From: Flavobacteriales bacterium
GTDB taxonomy: Bacteria > Bacteroidota > Bacteroidia > Flavobacteriales_F > PHOS-HE28
Reading direction: 5' to 3'
Length of the DNA stretch: 64,000 nucleotides
Assembly: GCA_016699575.1 (NCBI GenBank)
Contig: CP064979.1
Location: forward strand, 3,100,001-3,164,000
Of the stretch, positions 33,314-43,042 are shown in pieces (position 1 is the stretch's first letter; each line of letters opens with the position of its first letter). Under the pieces are notes generated by a model that ran no database searches, had not been told where the DNA came from, and saw only the letters and a list, made by a program, of their open reading frames with translations. The translations under genes were made by a program, and so were the position numbers.

Positions 33314-36300
33314 GAAGACCCGTACTGCTGGCGGTCCTGTTGTTCATCGTTGGTGTTGCCAAGGCCCAGCCCTATGGCAACGAATGGATCGACTTTGGCA
33401 AGCAGTACTGGAAGGTGGGCGTTGTGGTGCCGGGGTTCGGTCTTGAGTCCATTTTCCGCATTGACAGCACCGCGCTGGCACAGAGCGGCTTCCCCGTTGG
33501 GGAGGACCCGCACCGCTTCCAGCTCTGGGGCCGCGGCCAGGAGTGGCCCATTTTCATCCAAGGTGAGGCGGACAGTGTCTTCAACATTGGCGACTTCATC
33601 GAGTTCTACACCGAGGACAACAACGGCTGGAACGAGGCGGAGCACTGGGAGAACCCGGCTTACCAGAACGGGACGTCAATGAGCCTTTATGAGGATTCGA
33701 TCTTCTACTTCCTCACGCTTGCCGACCCGGGCCAATCTCCATTGCGCATCCATAGCTACCAGAACACCGACTTCGGCGGGTTGGCCTTGCGCACATGGGC
33801 GTTCGGCGAAAGCGTTGTGATGAACACGAACGGCTATGTGAAAGGCGAACGCGACGGGTGGTCCGGTGCAAGCACCGGTTTCATGGGCAGCGGCGAAGGC
33901 TGGCTCTACAGCCATATCAACGACGTGTCGAACAATACCGCCGCCGCGTTCGACATGAACTTCCCGGCCCCGGGTTGGAACTACTACAACGGACCGGGAG
34001 CACCTGACGCTCAGCTCACCACCAAGGTGTTCGGCGGGTCGGAGAACTGTTCATTCTACCCCACGCACAACGTGCAGTTGCTGTTCGGGCCCACGGGCAG
34101 CCAAACCGTTGTGATGCACGATACGCTGGGTCCATGGGAAACACGGCCCGTCGATATCACCATCCCGAACGCGCTGCTGCAGCCCGGTTCCAAGGTCACC
34201 TTGAATTCGCTGGACGGCCTTAACCTGAACTGCGTCCCGCAGAACCCGACCTTCATAAGCACCATCACGGACGTGCGTCTGGAGTTCCCACGCACCATGG
34301 ACATGCTGGGCTCAGGCTATTTCAAGCTCTGGTTCCCTGATGACTCCCAGGAGAACGACGCCAACGTGGCGTTCACCAACGTCGGTGGGAATCCGGTCTT
34401 TCACGTCATCAACACCGATTCGGTTTTCCGAGTGGTGCCCACCTGGAACGGGGCCGCATGGCAAGCGCGCTTCCCCGCGAACAGCGCAGGGGATCGATCG
34501 TTGGTGGTGAGCGTGCCCTTCCCGATAGGCATTACGGGCATCAAACCGGTTTCCGCAACGGGCTATTTCCCCGATCTCGTGGCGAACCAACTGGACAGCG
34601 CGTGCATCATTGTCACGCACAAGTCGTTGCTGGGTGCTGCACAGCAGTACGCAACGATGCGTGAGAGCAGTCCGCGCAACCCCATGCCCACCATGGTGGT
34701 GGATGTGGAGGACCTTTACCTGCAGTACGGTGGTGGCGTGCCGAAAAGCGCCATGGCCATCCGCAAATTCGCGAAGCACCTGCTGGATGCTTGGAGCACC
34801 GATCCCCAAGCGTTGTTCCTCATTGGTAAGAGCGTGGTGGGCCCCACCATCGGCACCGATGGCGGCAGCCGCAGGCCCAATCCACCCAGTGCCTACACGC
34901 GCAATCTGGTGCCCACCTTCGGCTATCCGCCCTGCGACGTTTGTTTCACCATGGGCCTCAATGGGGATCCGAAACAGATGGCCATTCCCGTGGGCCGCCT
35001 GAGTGCCGAGACCGAACAGGAAGTGTTGGACTACATGGGCAAGATGCAGGCGTTCGAGAGCGATGCGGAGCCCGAGGAATGGATGAAGAACATCCTCCAT
35101 TTCCGGGGTGGCTTCACGCAAGCGGAATGGCAGCTGTTCGATTACTACCTCAGCTCGTGGGAGAACATCGTCGAAGACAGCCTGCTGTTCTCCGGTGAGG
35201 TGACCAACTTCAGGAAGAACACCGGTAACCTCTTCGACCAGGCATCGGCCGACAGTGTCCGCACCTTCATCGAGGACAAGGGCGTAACGATGATGACATT
35301 CCTTGCGCATGCCAGCGGGCAAGGCTTCGACATCAACATCGACCAGCCTGGAGGCTATCAATGGAAAGAGCACCCGCTCATCCTTGGTAACAGTTGCTAC
35401 AGCGGCAACATCCACCTCAACTACCAAGGTGGGGCGGGCAGCGCAAGCGAGAATTATGTCATAGCGGGCGACGCTGGCGCCATCGGGTTCATTGCTTCGG
35501 TGGACATCGGCACCACGAATTACCTGGGCCCCTATACCAACTACTTCTACCGCAGCTTCTGCTATGCCAACTACGGCAAGAGCGTCGGGCAGCACATGAA
35601 GTACGCCATTTTCGAGCAGCTGAGCGATTTCACGAGCATCAGCAATACGCACAACACCCATACCATGACACTTCATGGCGATCCTGCCATGGCACTGCCC
35701 AGCTGGCCCAAGCCGGAGTTCACCATTGCCGATGCGGACATCCGCATCATCCCGGAACAGGTCACTGCAGAGCTCGATACGTTCGTGGTGCAAGCGGTGG
35801 TGGAGAACATCGGCCGCGGATATGGCGAGCCCGTGGTGGTGCGCATGGACCGCACGTTGCCCGGCGGCGGCCTGGAGAGCTACCAGGTGCAGTTGGACAG
35901 CCTGCTGCTGCGCGATACCGTGGAGTTCAAGGTGCCGTTGTTGGACGACCAATTGGGCTCCAACACCTTCACGGTGATGATCGATCTGCAGCCCGATGAA
36001 ATCCCCGAGCAGTGGCAAGAGGATCTCAACAACATGGCGTTTGCCACCACCAACATCATCAGCGCCGAACTGCTGCCCATCTGGCCTTACAACTTCGCCA
36101 TCACCCCGGATGCCTCGCCTGTGCTGAAGGCCAGCACCAGCGACCCCTTCGCGCCGAGCGCTGCCTACGTCTTCCGGATCGACACTACCGACCTGTTCAA
36201 CAGTCCGGTGATGGAGCAGGGTACCGTGACCGCCCCAGGCGGTGTGATCACTTGGCAGCCGCCCTCCATCTTCAACCTGAACAACAGCATCGATAGCCTC

Positions 36301-38457
36301 GTGTTTTTCTGGCGCTGCAGCCCTGATAGTGTGGACGCCACGGGCTACAAATGGCGTGAGAGCAGCTTCCAGCACATCCCCAATCGCGAGGGCTGGGGCC
36401 AGGCGCACTACTTCCAGTTCAAGAACGACAACTATAACAACGTGGTTTATGACCGCCCGAACCGCGAGTTCGACTTCTTCACCGGCAACCACGAGCTCAG
36501 GGTGAACGTGCTGGGGAACAGTGTGGGTGCGGGTAATGCGGTGAACGAGTGGTATATCGATCTGGAGGTACAGGAAGGTGGAGGATGTCAGAACGGACCC
36601 GCTTTCGTGGTTGGGGTCGTTGACCCAGGAACGTTCACAGCGTGGCGATCAGGACCGCGTGTCGGCCCGGGTTATTATGGGAACTTCAATTGGGTAAACA
36701 GCCCGACGCATTTTGGATGTCGACCGAGGTCTGAGAAGTACTTCATGTTCAAGCAGAACCTAGCACCGTCCTTGGACAGTCTGAGAGCGATGCTGGAGGA
36801 CAGCATTCCGGTCGGCCACTATTTCGTGCTCTACACTTGGAAGAATTTGAACCGTAGTGCAACGGATGTTGGACTTGGTGCCGGATTCTACGACTACATG
36901 GTCTCCCTTGGTGCCGACAGTATCCGTAGTTGTCCGGACTTCGTTCCATACCTCTTCATCACCCGCAAAGGCTATCCTGGTGCCACTGAGGTCTGGGGCC
37001 AGACTTCCACCGACTTCATTTCCGGCACTTTCTTCTGCACCGTGGAAGGCAACCAAGGCCTGATGACCGGCCCGCCCACCATGCAGTTCACCGAGTACGA
37101 GGCGTTCTACTGGGACGAGAAACCGCTCAACGTGAACGACACCACCACCATGAAGCTGTGGAAGCGGGATGCCAGCGGGGCAGAGACGCTGGTGCAAGAC
37201 CTCGCATCGCCCTTGGATTCATTGAACGGCCTCGATTCCATCGTGGACGCCGAGCAGTACCCCGAACTCCGCGTCGGCGCTTTCCTCACCGACTACCAAT
37301 GGCCCGATGCAGTGCCAGCACAGATGAAGCGTTGGCAGATCATCGGCGAACCTGCTCCGGAGTGCGCCATCGACCCGCCGCTGGGCTATTTCGTGAACGT
37401 GGACAGCCTCTACGAAGGCCAGAACGGGCGTGTCGCGGTCGCTGTGCACAACATCAGCAACTACGCCATGGACAGCCTCTTGCTGGCCGCGTGGATCGTC
37501 GACGAGGCCAACAACCGCCGAGGCATCCACTACAAGCGCAATCCTCCACTGCCCGTGGGCGGCGTCATCATGGACACCATTTCCGTGAGCACAGAAGACC
37601 TGGGCGGCGGCAACTTCCTATTCATCGAGGCCAACCCCGTGGACAGCGCGACAGGTGTCTATGACCAGCCGGAACAGTACCACTTCAACAACTACGCCTC
37701 GTTGCGCTTCACCATCCAGGAAGACCTGGAGAACCCACTGTTGGACGTCACCTTCGATGGTGTGCACATCCTTGATGGCGACATCGTAAGCGCCAAGCCG
37801 GAGATCCAAATGACCCTCGACGATGAGAACACCACGCTCATCATGGACAGTCCCGCGGACACGGCCCTTTTCAAGGTGTTCCTCGCAGACCCCTCCGGAA
37901 CGCTCAAGCGCATTTACTTCGTTGAAGGCGGCCAGGAGGTGATGCAGTTCGTACCGGCCGAGAACGGAAAGAACATTGCCAAGATCCTTTACCGACCCGC
38001 GCTCATCGCGGACGGCAAGTACTCACTGCAAGTTCAAGCGTCCGACGTCAGCGGCAATGCAAGCGGTGACAACACCTACAAGATCAGCTTCGAGGTGATG
38101 AACAAGCCGAGCATCACCAGCGTGCTCAACTACCCGAATCCGTTCACCACCAGTACGCGCTTCGTGTTCACCGTCACCGGTAGCGAGCCACCAACGCAGA
38201 TGCGCATCCAGATCATGACCGTGAGCGGCCGCGTGGTGCGCACGGTAGATGCCGCTGAACTGGGCCCTATGCACGTGGGCCGCAACATCACCGAGTTCGC
38301 ATGGGACGGCACCGACGAGTTCGGCGACCGCCTTGCGCGCGGCGTATACCTATATCGCGTGGATGCCCGCCTCAACGGACAGGACATCGAGCACCGCGAT
38401 AGCGGCGCGGACCCATGGATCGAGAAGGGCATGGGCAAGATGTATTTGCTGCGGTAG
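33310..38457 (+). CDS. C25 (gingipain-type) peptidase, PorU/PorU2-like T9SS surface protein
   Basis: 1715 residues. Signal peptide at 1-19, N-terminal beta domains to about residue 430, then a gingipain-like C25 domain with its catalytic pair visible as His667 (FLAHASGQGF) and Cys696 (LGNSCYSGN). CARDB-like repeats (VVQAVVENIGRGYGEPVVV) and a C-terminal FlgD-like Ig module follow (NYPNPFTTSTRFVFTV, GVYLYRV). PorU is the T9SS sortase that cleaves C-terminal sorting domains and attaches A-LPS; PorU2-type relatives are longer, as here. Its operon with the PorV-like gene supports a T9SS role, but sortase versus secreted protease cannot be settled from sequence. Confidence 0.82.
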   Translation: MRRPVLLAVLLFIVGVAKAQPYGNEWIDFGKQYWKVGVVVPGFGLESIFRIDSTALAQSGFPVGEDPHRFQLWGRGQEWPIFIQGEADSVFNIGDFIEFYTEDNNGWNEAEHWENPAYQNGTSMSLYEDSIFYFLTLADPGQSPLRIHSYQNTDFGGLALRTWAFGESVVMNTNGYVKGERDGWSGASTGFMGSGEGWLYSHINDVSNNTAAAFDMNFPAPGWNYYNGPGAPDAQLTTKVFGGSENCSFYPTHNVQLLFGPTGSQTVVMHDTLGPWETRPVDITIPNALLQPGSKVTLNSLDGLNLNCVPQNPTFISTITDVRLEFPRTMDMLGSGYFKLWFPDDSQENDANVAFTNVGGNPVFHVINTDSVFRVVPTWNGAAWQARFPANSAGDRSLVVSVPFPIGITGIKPVSATGYFPDLVANQLDSACIIVTHKSLLGAAQQYATMRESSPRNPMPTMVVDVEDLYLQYGGGVPKSAMAIRKFAKHLLDAWSTDPQALFLIGKSVVGPTIGTDGGSRRPNPPSAYTRNLVPTFGYPPCDVCFTMGLNGDPKQMAIPVGRLSAETEQEVLDYMGKMQAFESDAEPEEWMKNILHFRGGFTQAEWQLFDYYLSSWENIVEDSLLFSGEVTNFRKNTGNLFDQASADSVRTFIEDKGVTMMTFLAHASGQGFDINIDQPGGYQWKEHPLILGNSCYSGNIHLNYQGGAGSASENYVIAGDAGAIGFIASVDIGTTNYLGPYTNYFYRSFCYANYGKSVGQHMKYAIFEQLSDFTSISNTHNTHTMTLHGDPAMALPSWPKPEFTIADADIRIIPEQVTAELDTFVVQAVVENIGRGYGEPVVVRMDRTLPGGGLESYQVQLDSLLLRDTVEFKVPLLDDQLGSNTFTVMIDLQPDEIPEQWQEDLNNMAFATTNIISAELLPIWPYNFAITPDASPVLKASTSDPFAPSAAYVFRIDTTDLFNSPVMEQGTVTAPGGVITWQPPSIFNLNNSIDSLVFFWRCSPDSVDATGYKWRESSFQHIPNREGWGQAHYFQFKNDNYNNVVYDRPNREFDFFTGNHELRVNVLGNSVGAGNAVNEWYIDLEVQEGGGCQNGPAFVVGVVDPGTFTAWRSGPRVGPGYYGNFNWVNSPTHFGCRPRSEKYFMFKQNLAPSLDSLRAMLEDSIPVGHYFVLYTWKNLNRSATDVGLGAGFYDYMVSLGADSIRSCPDFVPYLFITRKGYPGATEVWGQTSTDFISGTFFCTVEGNQGLMTGPPTMQFTEYEAFYWDEKPLNVNDTTTMKLWKRDASGAETLVQDLASPLDSLNGLDSIVDAEQYPELRVGAFLTDYQWPDAVPAQMKRWQIIGEPAPECAIDPPLGYFVNVDSLYEGQNGRVAVAVHNISNYAMDSLLLAAWIVDEANNRRGIHYKRNPPLPVGGVIMDTISVSTEDLGGGNFLFIEANPVDSATGVYDQPEQYHFNNYASLRFTIQEDLENPLLDVTFDGVHILDGDIVSAKPEIQMTLDDENTTLIMDSPADTALFKVFLADPSGTLKRIYFVEGGQEVMQFVPAENGKNIAKILYRPALIADGKYSLQVQASDVSGNASGDNTYKISFEVMNKPSITSVLNYPNPFTTSTRFVFTVTGSEPPTQMRIQIMTVSGRVVRTVDAAELGPMHVGRNITEFAWDGTDEFGDRLARGVYLYRVDARLNGQDIEHRDSGADPWIEKGMGKMYLLR

Positions 38458-38474
38458 TCCGGGGGCTACTTTCA
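38446..38474 (+). promoter_or_regulatory. Candidate promoter for lnt
   Basis: TTG (38446-38448), 18 nt, TACTTTCA (38467-38474), 6 nt before the ATG at 38481. It is close to the phylum consensus TTG-N19-TAnnTTTG and implies an almost leaderless mRNA. The -33 part lies inside the end of the C25 gene. Confidence 0.5.
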
Positions 38475-38480
38475 CCGCGC

Positions 38481-40145
38481 ATGAAGCTGTTGGACCGGCG
38501 CGGTGGCCGCTATGCTTTCTCAGTTCTCTCGGGCCTGCTGCTGGCCGGTGCTTGGCCATGCATCGGCGACCTCACCCCACTGATCTTCATCGCCTGGGTG
38601 CCGCTCCTGGTGCTTCAGGAACACCTGCTCGAACGAGGTGCGCCGCCACGGACCGTCTATCCGCACATCCTGTTGGCCATGGCCGTCTGGAACCTCTGCA
38701 CCACGTGGTGGTTGTGGTGCGTGAGCGAGCCGCTCGGCACGAAGGCCTTCACGCTCATCGGCCCCAATCTGGGCAACGTGCTGTTGATGTCCGTTCCGCT
38801 GGTGCTGGCGCGGCTGGTGCGCCGGTGGACCGGTCGCGGCCTCGGTGCGGTGGCCTTCGTGGTCTTCTGGCTGGCCTTCGAGCATTTCCACATGGATTGG
38901 GACCTCACATGGCCATGGCTCACGCTGGGCAATGTGTTCGCCAACCGCGTGGAATGGGTGCAGTGGTACGAATGGACCGGTCACATGGGTGGGTCGCTCT
39001 GGGTGCTGGTGTGCAATGCGCTTGTGGCTGTGACGGTGTTGCGGTGGAAGTCGGAACGGAGGTGGCGCGTGGCGGCTGCCCCGTTGGCGTGGGTGATGGT
39101 GCCGCTCCTCGGCTCAACTTGGTACGATCTGAACATCACCAATTGCGCTTGGGGTGATCGGAGGATGGAGGTCGTAATCGTGCAGCCCAATATCGACCCG
39201 TACAACGGCAAGTTCGCGCTGGACCCACTGGTGCAACTGGAGGGCATGCTGGCCCAGGCCGAAAGCCGGATGACCGACAGTACAAGGCTCGTAGTGCTAC
39301 CGGAGACCGCCTTGCAAGAGGACTATGGTGCGCACATGGAGAACGGCCGTGTGGTGCTCGATGGGTTATGGGAAAACGACATCAATACTTCGCGTAGCGT
39401 ATGGATGATCGAACGCTGGTTACAGAAGCATCCCAAGGTGCAGGTGCTAGCGGGCATGTCGGCGGGTCGCTTCTACCCTGCCGGTGAACCAGCGCCGATC
39501 ACTTCGCGACCGTTCGGGCCCAACGGCGAGCACTACGATGCCTACAATGCTGCCGTGCTGATCGACACTTCCGGGGCCACACACCTGTACAACAAGAGCA
39601 AGCTGGTTCCCTTTGTGGAACTGATGCCCTTCGAGGAGGTGACCGGCTCCTTGGATGCCCTGGCGCTCGACCTGGGCGGAACCACGGGAAGCTTGGGCAC
39701 ACAAGAAGAGCGTTCCGCGTTGCCAGTGGCCGATGCCAGTATTGCACCGATCATCTGCTACGAAAGCGTCTATGGCGATTACGTGACGGGCTACCTAACC
39801 AACGGTGCCGACCTGCTCGTGATCATGACCAACGATGGATGGTGGGATGAGACCCCTGGCCACTTGCAGCATTTGGCGTATGGCCGCTTACGCGCCATCG
39901 AAACGCGCCGTAGCATCGTGCGGTGCGCGAACACGGGCATCAGCTGTTTCATCGATGCTTGCGGTCGGGTGGAGCAGCCCACGGCGTGGTGGGAGCCTGC
40001 TGTGATCGCGCAGCGTGTATCGCTCAATAGCGGGATGACCTTGTTCGCACGCACCGGTGATCTCATCGGGAAAGGTGCCTTTTGGGCCGCACCGCTCTTG
40101 TTCGCGGTGGCATTCTTGATGCGCCGTCGCAGTAGGATGGATTGA
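38481..40145 (+). CDS. lnt: Apolipoprotein N-acyltransferase
   Basis: 554 residues from the ATG at 38481. Lnt adds the third acyl chain to lipoproteins on the periplasmic face of the inner membrane. Six to seven membrane helices occupy residues 1-200, followed by a nitrilase domain with the catalytic triad visible: Glu in VVLPETALQ, Lys in NKSKLVPFVE and Cys in APIICYESVYGDY; a final helix closes the protein. The sequence is typical of the longer Bacteroidota type. It ends in a strong hairpin. Confidence 0.94.
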   Translation: MKLLDRRGGRYAFSVLSGLLLAGAWPCIGDLTPLIFIAWVPLLVLQEHLLERGAPPRTVYPHILLAMAVWNLCTTWWLWCVSEPLGTKAFTLIGPNLGNVLLMSVPLVLARLVRRWTGRGLGAVAFVVFWLAFEHFHMDWDLTWPWLTLGNVFANRVEWVQWYEWTGHMGGSLWVLVCNALVAVTVLRWKSERRWRVAAAPLAWVMVPLLGSTWYDLNITNCAWGDRRMEVVIVQPNIDPYNGKFALDPLVQLEGMLAQAESRMTDSTRLVVLPETALQEDYGAHMENGRVVLDGLWENDINTSRSVWMIERWLQKHPKVQVLAGMSAGRFYPAGEPAPITSRPFGPNGEHYDAYNAAVLIDTSGATHLYNKSKLVPFVELMPFEEVTGSLDALALDLGGTTGSLGTQEERSALPVADASIAPIICYESVYGDYVTGYLTNGADLLVIMTNDGWWDETPGHLQHLAYGRLRAIETRRSIVRCANTGISCFIDACGRVEQPTAWWEPAVIAQRVSLNSGMTLFARTGDLIGKGAFWAAPLLFAVAFLMRRRSRMD

Positions 40146-40148
40146 AAA

Positions 40149-40180
40149 TGGAGAAGCCCCGACTCGTCGGGGCTTCTCCA
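40149..40180. terminator. Bidirectional stem-loop between lnt and the facing T9SS gene
   Basis: TGGAGAAGCCCCGAC and GTCGGGGCTTCTCCA form a 15-bp perfect inverted repeat 3 nt after the lnt stop. The facing gene ends at 40198, so it can serve both directions. Confidence 0.8.
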
Positions 40181-40197
40181 CAAGATCATTTGAAGGA

Positions 40198-41538
40198 TCA
40201 GTTCAACACCACCTTCCTGCTGAACTGCTCGGTGGCATTATGCATGCGCACCATGTACACGCCGGTGGCGATGCTGTTCTTGGGGATCGTGAGGTAGGTG
40301 ATGCCCTTGTTGATCTGCTGGTTGCGCAAGGTGGCCATGCCCTTGCTGTGCGCGTCCATCAGCGTCACATCGTACACGCCCTCCACGGTGCTGCTCACCA
40401 TCAGGTTCACCTCGGTGCCATTGTCCCAAACGTTCACCAGTTCAGTGCCATCAACAACATCGCAACCTGCGCTCACCAAATTGGTGTAGTTGGCCGCACC
40501 ATCGTTGTCCACCTGCTTCAGGCGGTAGTAGGCGGTCGTGCTGCTCAGGTCGCTGTCCACGAAGCTGTACTGCACCGTCTCCTGGCTATTGCCACTTCCG
40601 TTCACCACGCCGATCATGTTCCAAGCTACCCCGTCCGTGCTCTTTTCCACCTCGAAGTGGCTGTTGTTCGTCTCACTGGCCGTGCTCCACTTCAGCTCCA
40701 CGCGGCTGTCCACGCAGGTGCCATCGAAGGAGGTGAGTTCGACAGGGAGGGGATTGTTGAGGTCGGACAGGGTCCATGAACGGAAAAACTGGGCCGAAGG
40801 CACGTTGGCAACTACTGTGCTCGTAGCGACAAGATTCGTATAAGCACTGGTAGGCAGATAATCCGCCCAGTGGTTGTTGGTGTTATTGAACCGTTGGGCC
40901 GCCAAAGTGGTGGCCGCAGTAATCGTATTGCCCGGCGTGATCTCGGCAGTTACGTTGGTGAACGTAATGTCCGCGCTAGGATTGGTAGTGTACGCAAAGC
41001 CAGCTGCCTTGGTATCCAAGATCCAGAAGCGATCAACTGCCAGAGGAGAACCTGAGTTGAATGATGTGTTCGTCATGTTATCCGAAACGTGAGTAACATC
41101 ACTTGGCCGGTACTGGAAGTTGTCCCATTGCGCGACTGTCGCACCATAGTTGTACGTAGCAAAGACCGTAGATCCCGCGCCAGCGCCCGCTCCAGTGATC
41201 GCATAGGTCAGCCGGATATTGGTATTACCAACCGGCGAGTTGAAAGGGACGAAGTAGGAGCCAACAGCGGTCCCAGTTGCCCAGCGGATCCTGTTGTACT
41301 CACTCTCCGAACGAATACCCGCCGACGTTGCCAGGTTCGGCAGGTTGGGGATCCCCACAGGACTGTTATGGTCGATTACCAACCACGTCTGATTGCCCGG
41401 ACCAGGAGCATTCACCCCGCCGTTGTTGTTCATCACCATGTAGATGCTACCGGCTGTGTTATCGAACACGATGCGGGCTTGACCGAAGGTGCTCAGCACG
41501 GTGGCGAGTGCTGTGGAGGTGAGTAGTGTTCTCATCAT
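40198..41538 (-). CDS. T9SS-secreted protein, single copy
   Basis: 446 residues (two adjacent ATGs; 41538 is used). Signal peptide LLTSTALATVLSTFGQ, then an N-terminal beta region of about 270 residues rich in Asn, Thr and Gly with no recognised family, then PLPVELTSFDGTCVDSRVEL, a fibronectin-like segment common just before Bacteroidota sorting domains, and a type A sorting domain ending GVYMVRMHNATEQFSRKVVLN. It is probably a surface or extracellular structural protein. It is not a close paralogue of the triplet at 17.7-23.6 kb. An exact consensus promoter precedes it. Confidence 0.83.
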   Translation of the reverse strand: MMRTLLTSTALATVLSTFGQARIVFDNTAGSIYMVMNNNGGVNAPGPGNQTWLVIDHNSPVGIPNLPNLATSAGIRSESEYNRIRWATGTAVGSYFVPFNSPVGNTNIRLTYAITGAGAGAGSTVFATYNYGATVAQWDNFQYRPSDVTHVSDNMTNTSFNSGSPLAVDRFWILDTKAAGFAYTTNPSADITFTNVTAEITPGNTITAATTLAAQRFNNTNNHWADYLPTSAYTNLVATSTVVANVPSAQFFRSWTLSDLNNPLPVELTSFDGTCVDSRVELKWSTASETNNSHFEVEKSTDGVAWNMIGVVNGSGNSQETVQYSFVDSDLSSTTAYYRLKQVDNDGAANYTNLVSAGCDVVDGTELVNVWDNGTEVNLMVSSTVEGVYDVTLMDAHSKGMATLRNQQINKGITYLTIPKNSIATGVYMVRMHNATEQFSRKVVLN

Positions 41539-41546
41539 GGCAACGT

Positions 41547-41576
41547 CAAATGTAGTCCGCACGGAACCCCGTGCAA
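41547..41576 (-). promoter_or_regulatory. Consensus Bacteroidota promoter for the T9SS gene
   Basis: On the minus strand: TTG (41576-41574), exactly 19 nt, TACATTTG (41554-41547). This matches TTG-N19-TAnnTTTG at every fixed position. The box ends 8 nt before the first ATG (41538), so the transcript should have almost no leader. Confidence 0.75.
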
Positions 41577-41785
41577 GACTGTTCTGAAACCTTTTTTGTC
41601 AAGTCACCGTCGCTCCCTATGGCCGGGCACATGTTCGAGGGGGAACACCCATGGCCAATGCTAAGGCCTCGTGCGATGGAGCGCATGCGGGGGAGGGATG
41701 GGGCCGGTGCCAAAGCGCTTAGGTGACGTTGGTTAGACGGGGGGGCGGAAAGGAGGTTGCCCCGTGGGGATATCTTGCCCCTGCC

Positions 41786-43042
41786 ATGCTTGCGAAAGTC
41801 GAGGCCATTGTTTCCGGAACGCCCAACTGGCGTGCATTGCGGAGGTTTTCAACCGCCCAAGCGGTCCGCCTGCGGAACGGGGGCGGATGGTTGATGGGGT
41901 TGGGCGCAGCCCGGGTTGTGGAGCACGGCGCCCCCGGCGCAGCTTTCCACGCGCTGGGCAGATTTTGCGCCGGAGCGGCAGGGCCGGTCTTTTTCCAAGT
42001 GGCCTACGGTGCGGGGGAAGAGGTGGTGCAGGGGCTCCGTTTGAAGCCGCCTGCACAGCCGGGGCCTTGCATGCTGGCCTTTGCGCCCCGCTTCATTGTA
42101 CGCTGGGCCGGTGATCTGTGTGCCGTCGAACACGAAGCCAACGACCGTTTTCAAGCCGAAGAACTGTTGAAGGCCCTCACCGAAGGGGCCGAAGTGTCGG
42201 CGCCCACAAGCACCGAGTGGTCCGTTCCTGACCGCGCCACCTACCTCTCCGGGGTGGGGGAACTGATGGAGCACATCCAGCGTGGCGACATCTACGAGGT
42301 GAACTACTGCACAGAGCGGAACGCCGTGGACCCGGCCTTCGACCCCTACGATGCTTTCCACAGGCTCGATGCGCGTTTGCAAGCGGCGCATGCGGCATTT
42401 GCGAAGCACGATGGGCGCTATGCCCTGTGCCAAAGCCCGGAGCTATTCCTGGATGTTACGGGCCGCAGGGTCCGTGGTGAACCCATGAAGGGGACGCGGC
42501 CACGTCAGGATGATCCGATCGTGGACGCTCAGCTGGCCCGCGAGCTTGCCGCCGATCCGAAGGAGCGCAGCGAGAACATCATGGCGGTGGATGTGCTGCG
42601 CCACGACCTTAGCCAAGTGAGCATGCCGGGCTCTGTGCAGGTTCCGGACCTTTGCCGGGTGCGCACCATACCTGCGGTCCACCAAATGATCAGCATTGTT
42701 GCGGCCGACCTGCTGCCCGGAAAAGACGCGATGGATGCCATGAGGGTTTGCTTCCCCCCGGCAAGCATGACGGGCGCCCCGAAACGCCGGGCCATGGAAC
42801 TGATCGATGCCCATGAGGAGCGCGGGCGTGGTCTTTACTCGGGCACTATCGGTGTAGTGGATCCGGACGGTAGCGCGCACATGAACGTGGTTATCCGGAC
42901 GATCCTGTTCGACGCATCCACGGGTCGGCTGTCGCTGAGCACGGGCAGTGCGCTCACGGCCACCTGCGACCCGCTGAAGGAATGGGACGAGTGCGAGGTA
43001 AAGGCCCGCTCGGTAATTGATGCGCTGCACCATGGAGGCTGA
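41786..43042 (+). CDS. pabB: Aminodeoxychorismate synthase component I
   Basis: 418 residues from the ATG at 41786. It belongs to the chorismate-binding family; PabB with a glutaminase makes aminodeoxychorismate for folate. Signatures: GDIYEVNYCTER, RGEPMKGTRPR, HDLSQVSMPGSVQVP, FPPASMTGAPKRRAMELI and YSGTIGVV. Anthranilate synthase TrpE is the alternative, but KGTRPR and the overall length favour PabB. A TATCTTGC box lies 7-8 nt before the ATG. It overlaps tilS by 11 nt. Confidence 0.88.
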   Translation: MLAKVEAIVSGTPNWRALRRFSTAQAVRLRNGGGWLMGLGAARVVEHGAPGAAFHALGRFCAGAAGPVFFQVAYGAGEEVVQGLRLKPPAQPGPCMLAFAPRFIVRWAGDLCAVEHEANDRFQAEELLKALTEGAEVSAPTSTEWSVPDRATYLSGVGELMEHIQRGDIYEVNYCTERNAVDPAFDPYDAFHRLDARLQAAHAAFAKHDGRYALCQSPELFLDVTGRRVRGEPMKGTRPRQDDPIVDAQLARELAADPKERSENIMAVDVLRHDLSQVSMPGSVQVPDLCRVRTIPAVHQMISIVAADLLPGKDAMDAMRVCFPPASMTGAPKRRAMELIDAHEERGRGLYSGTIGVVDPDGSAHMNVVIRTILFDASTGRLSLSTGSALTATCDPLKEWDECEVKARSVIDALHHGG

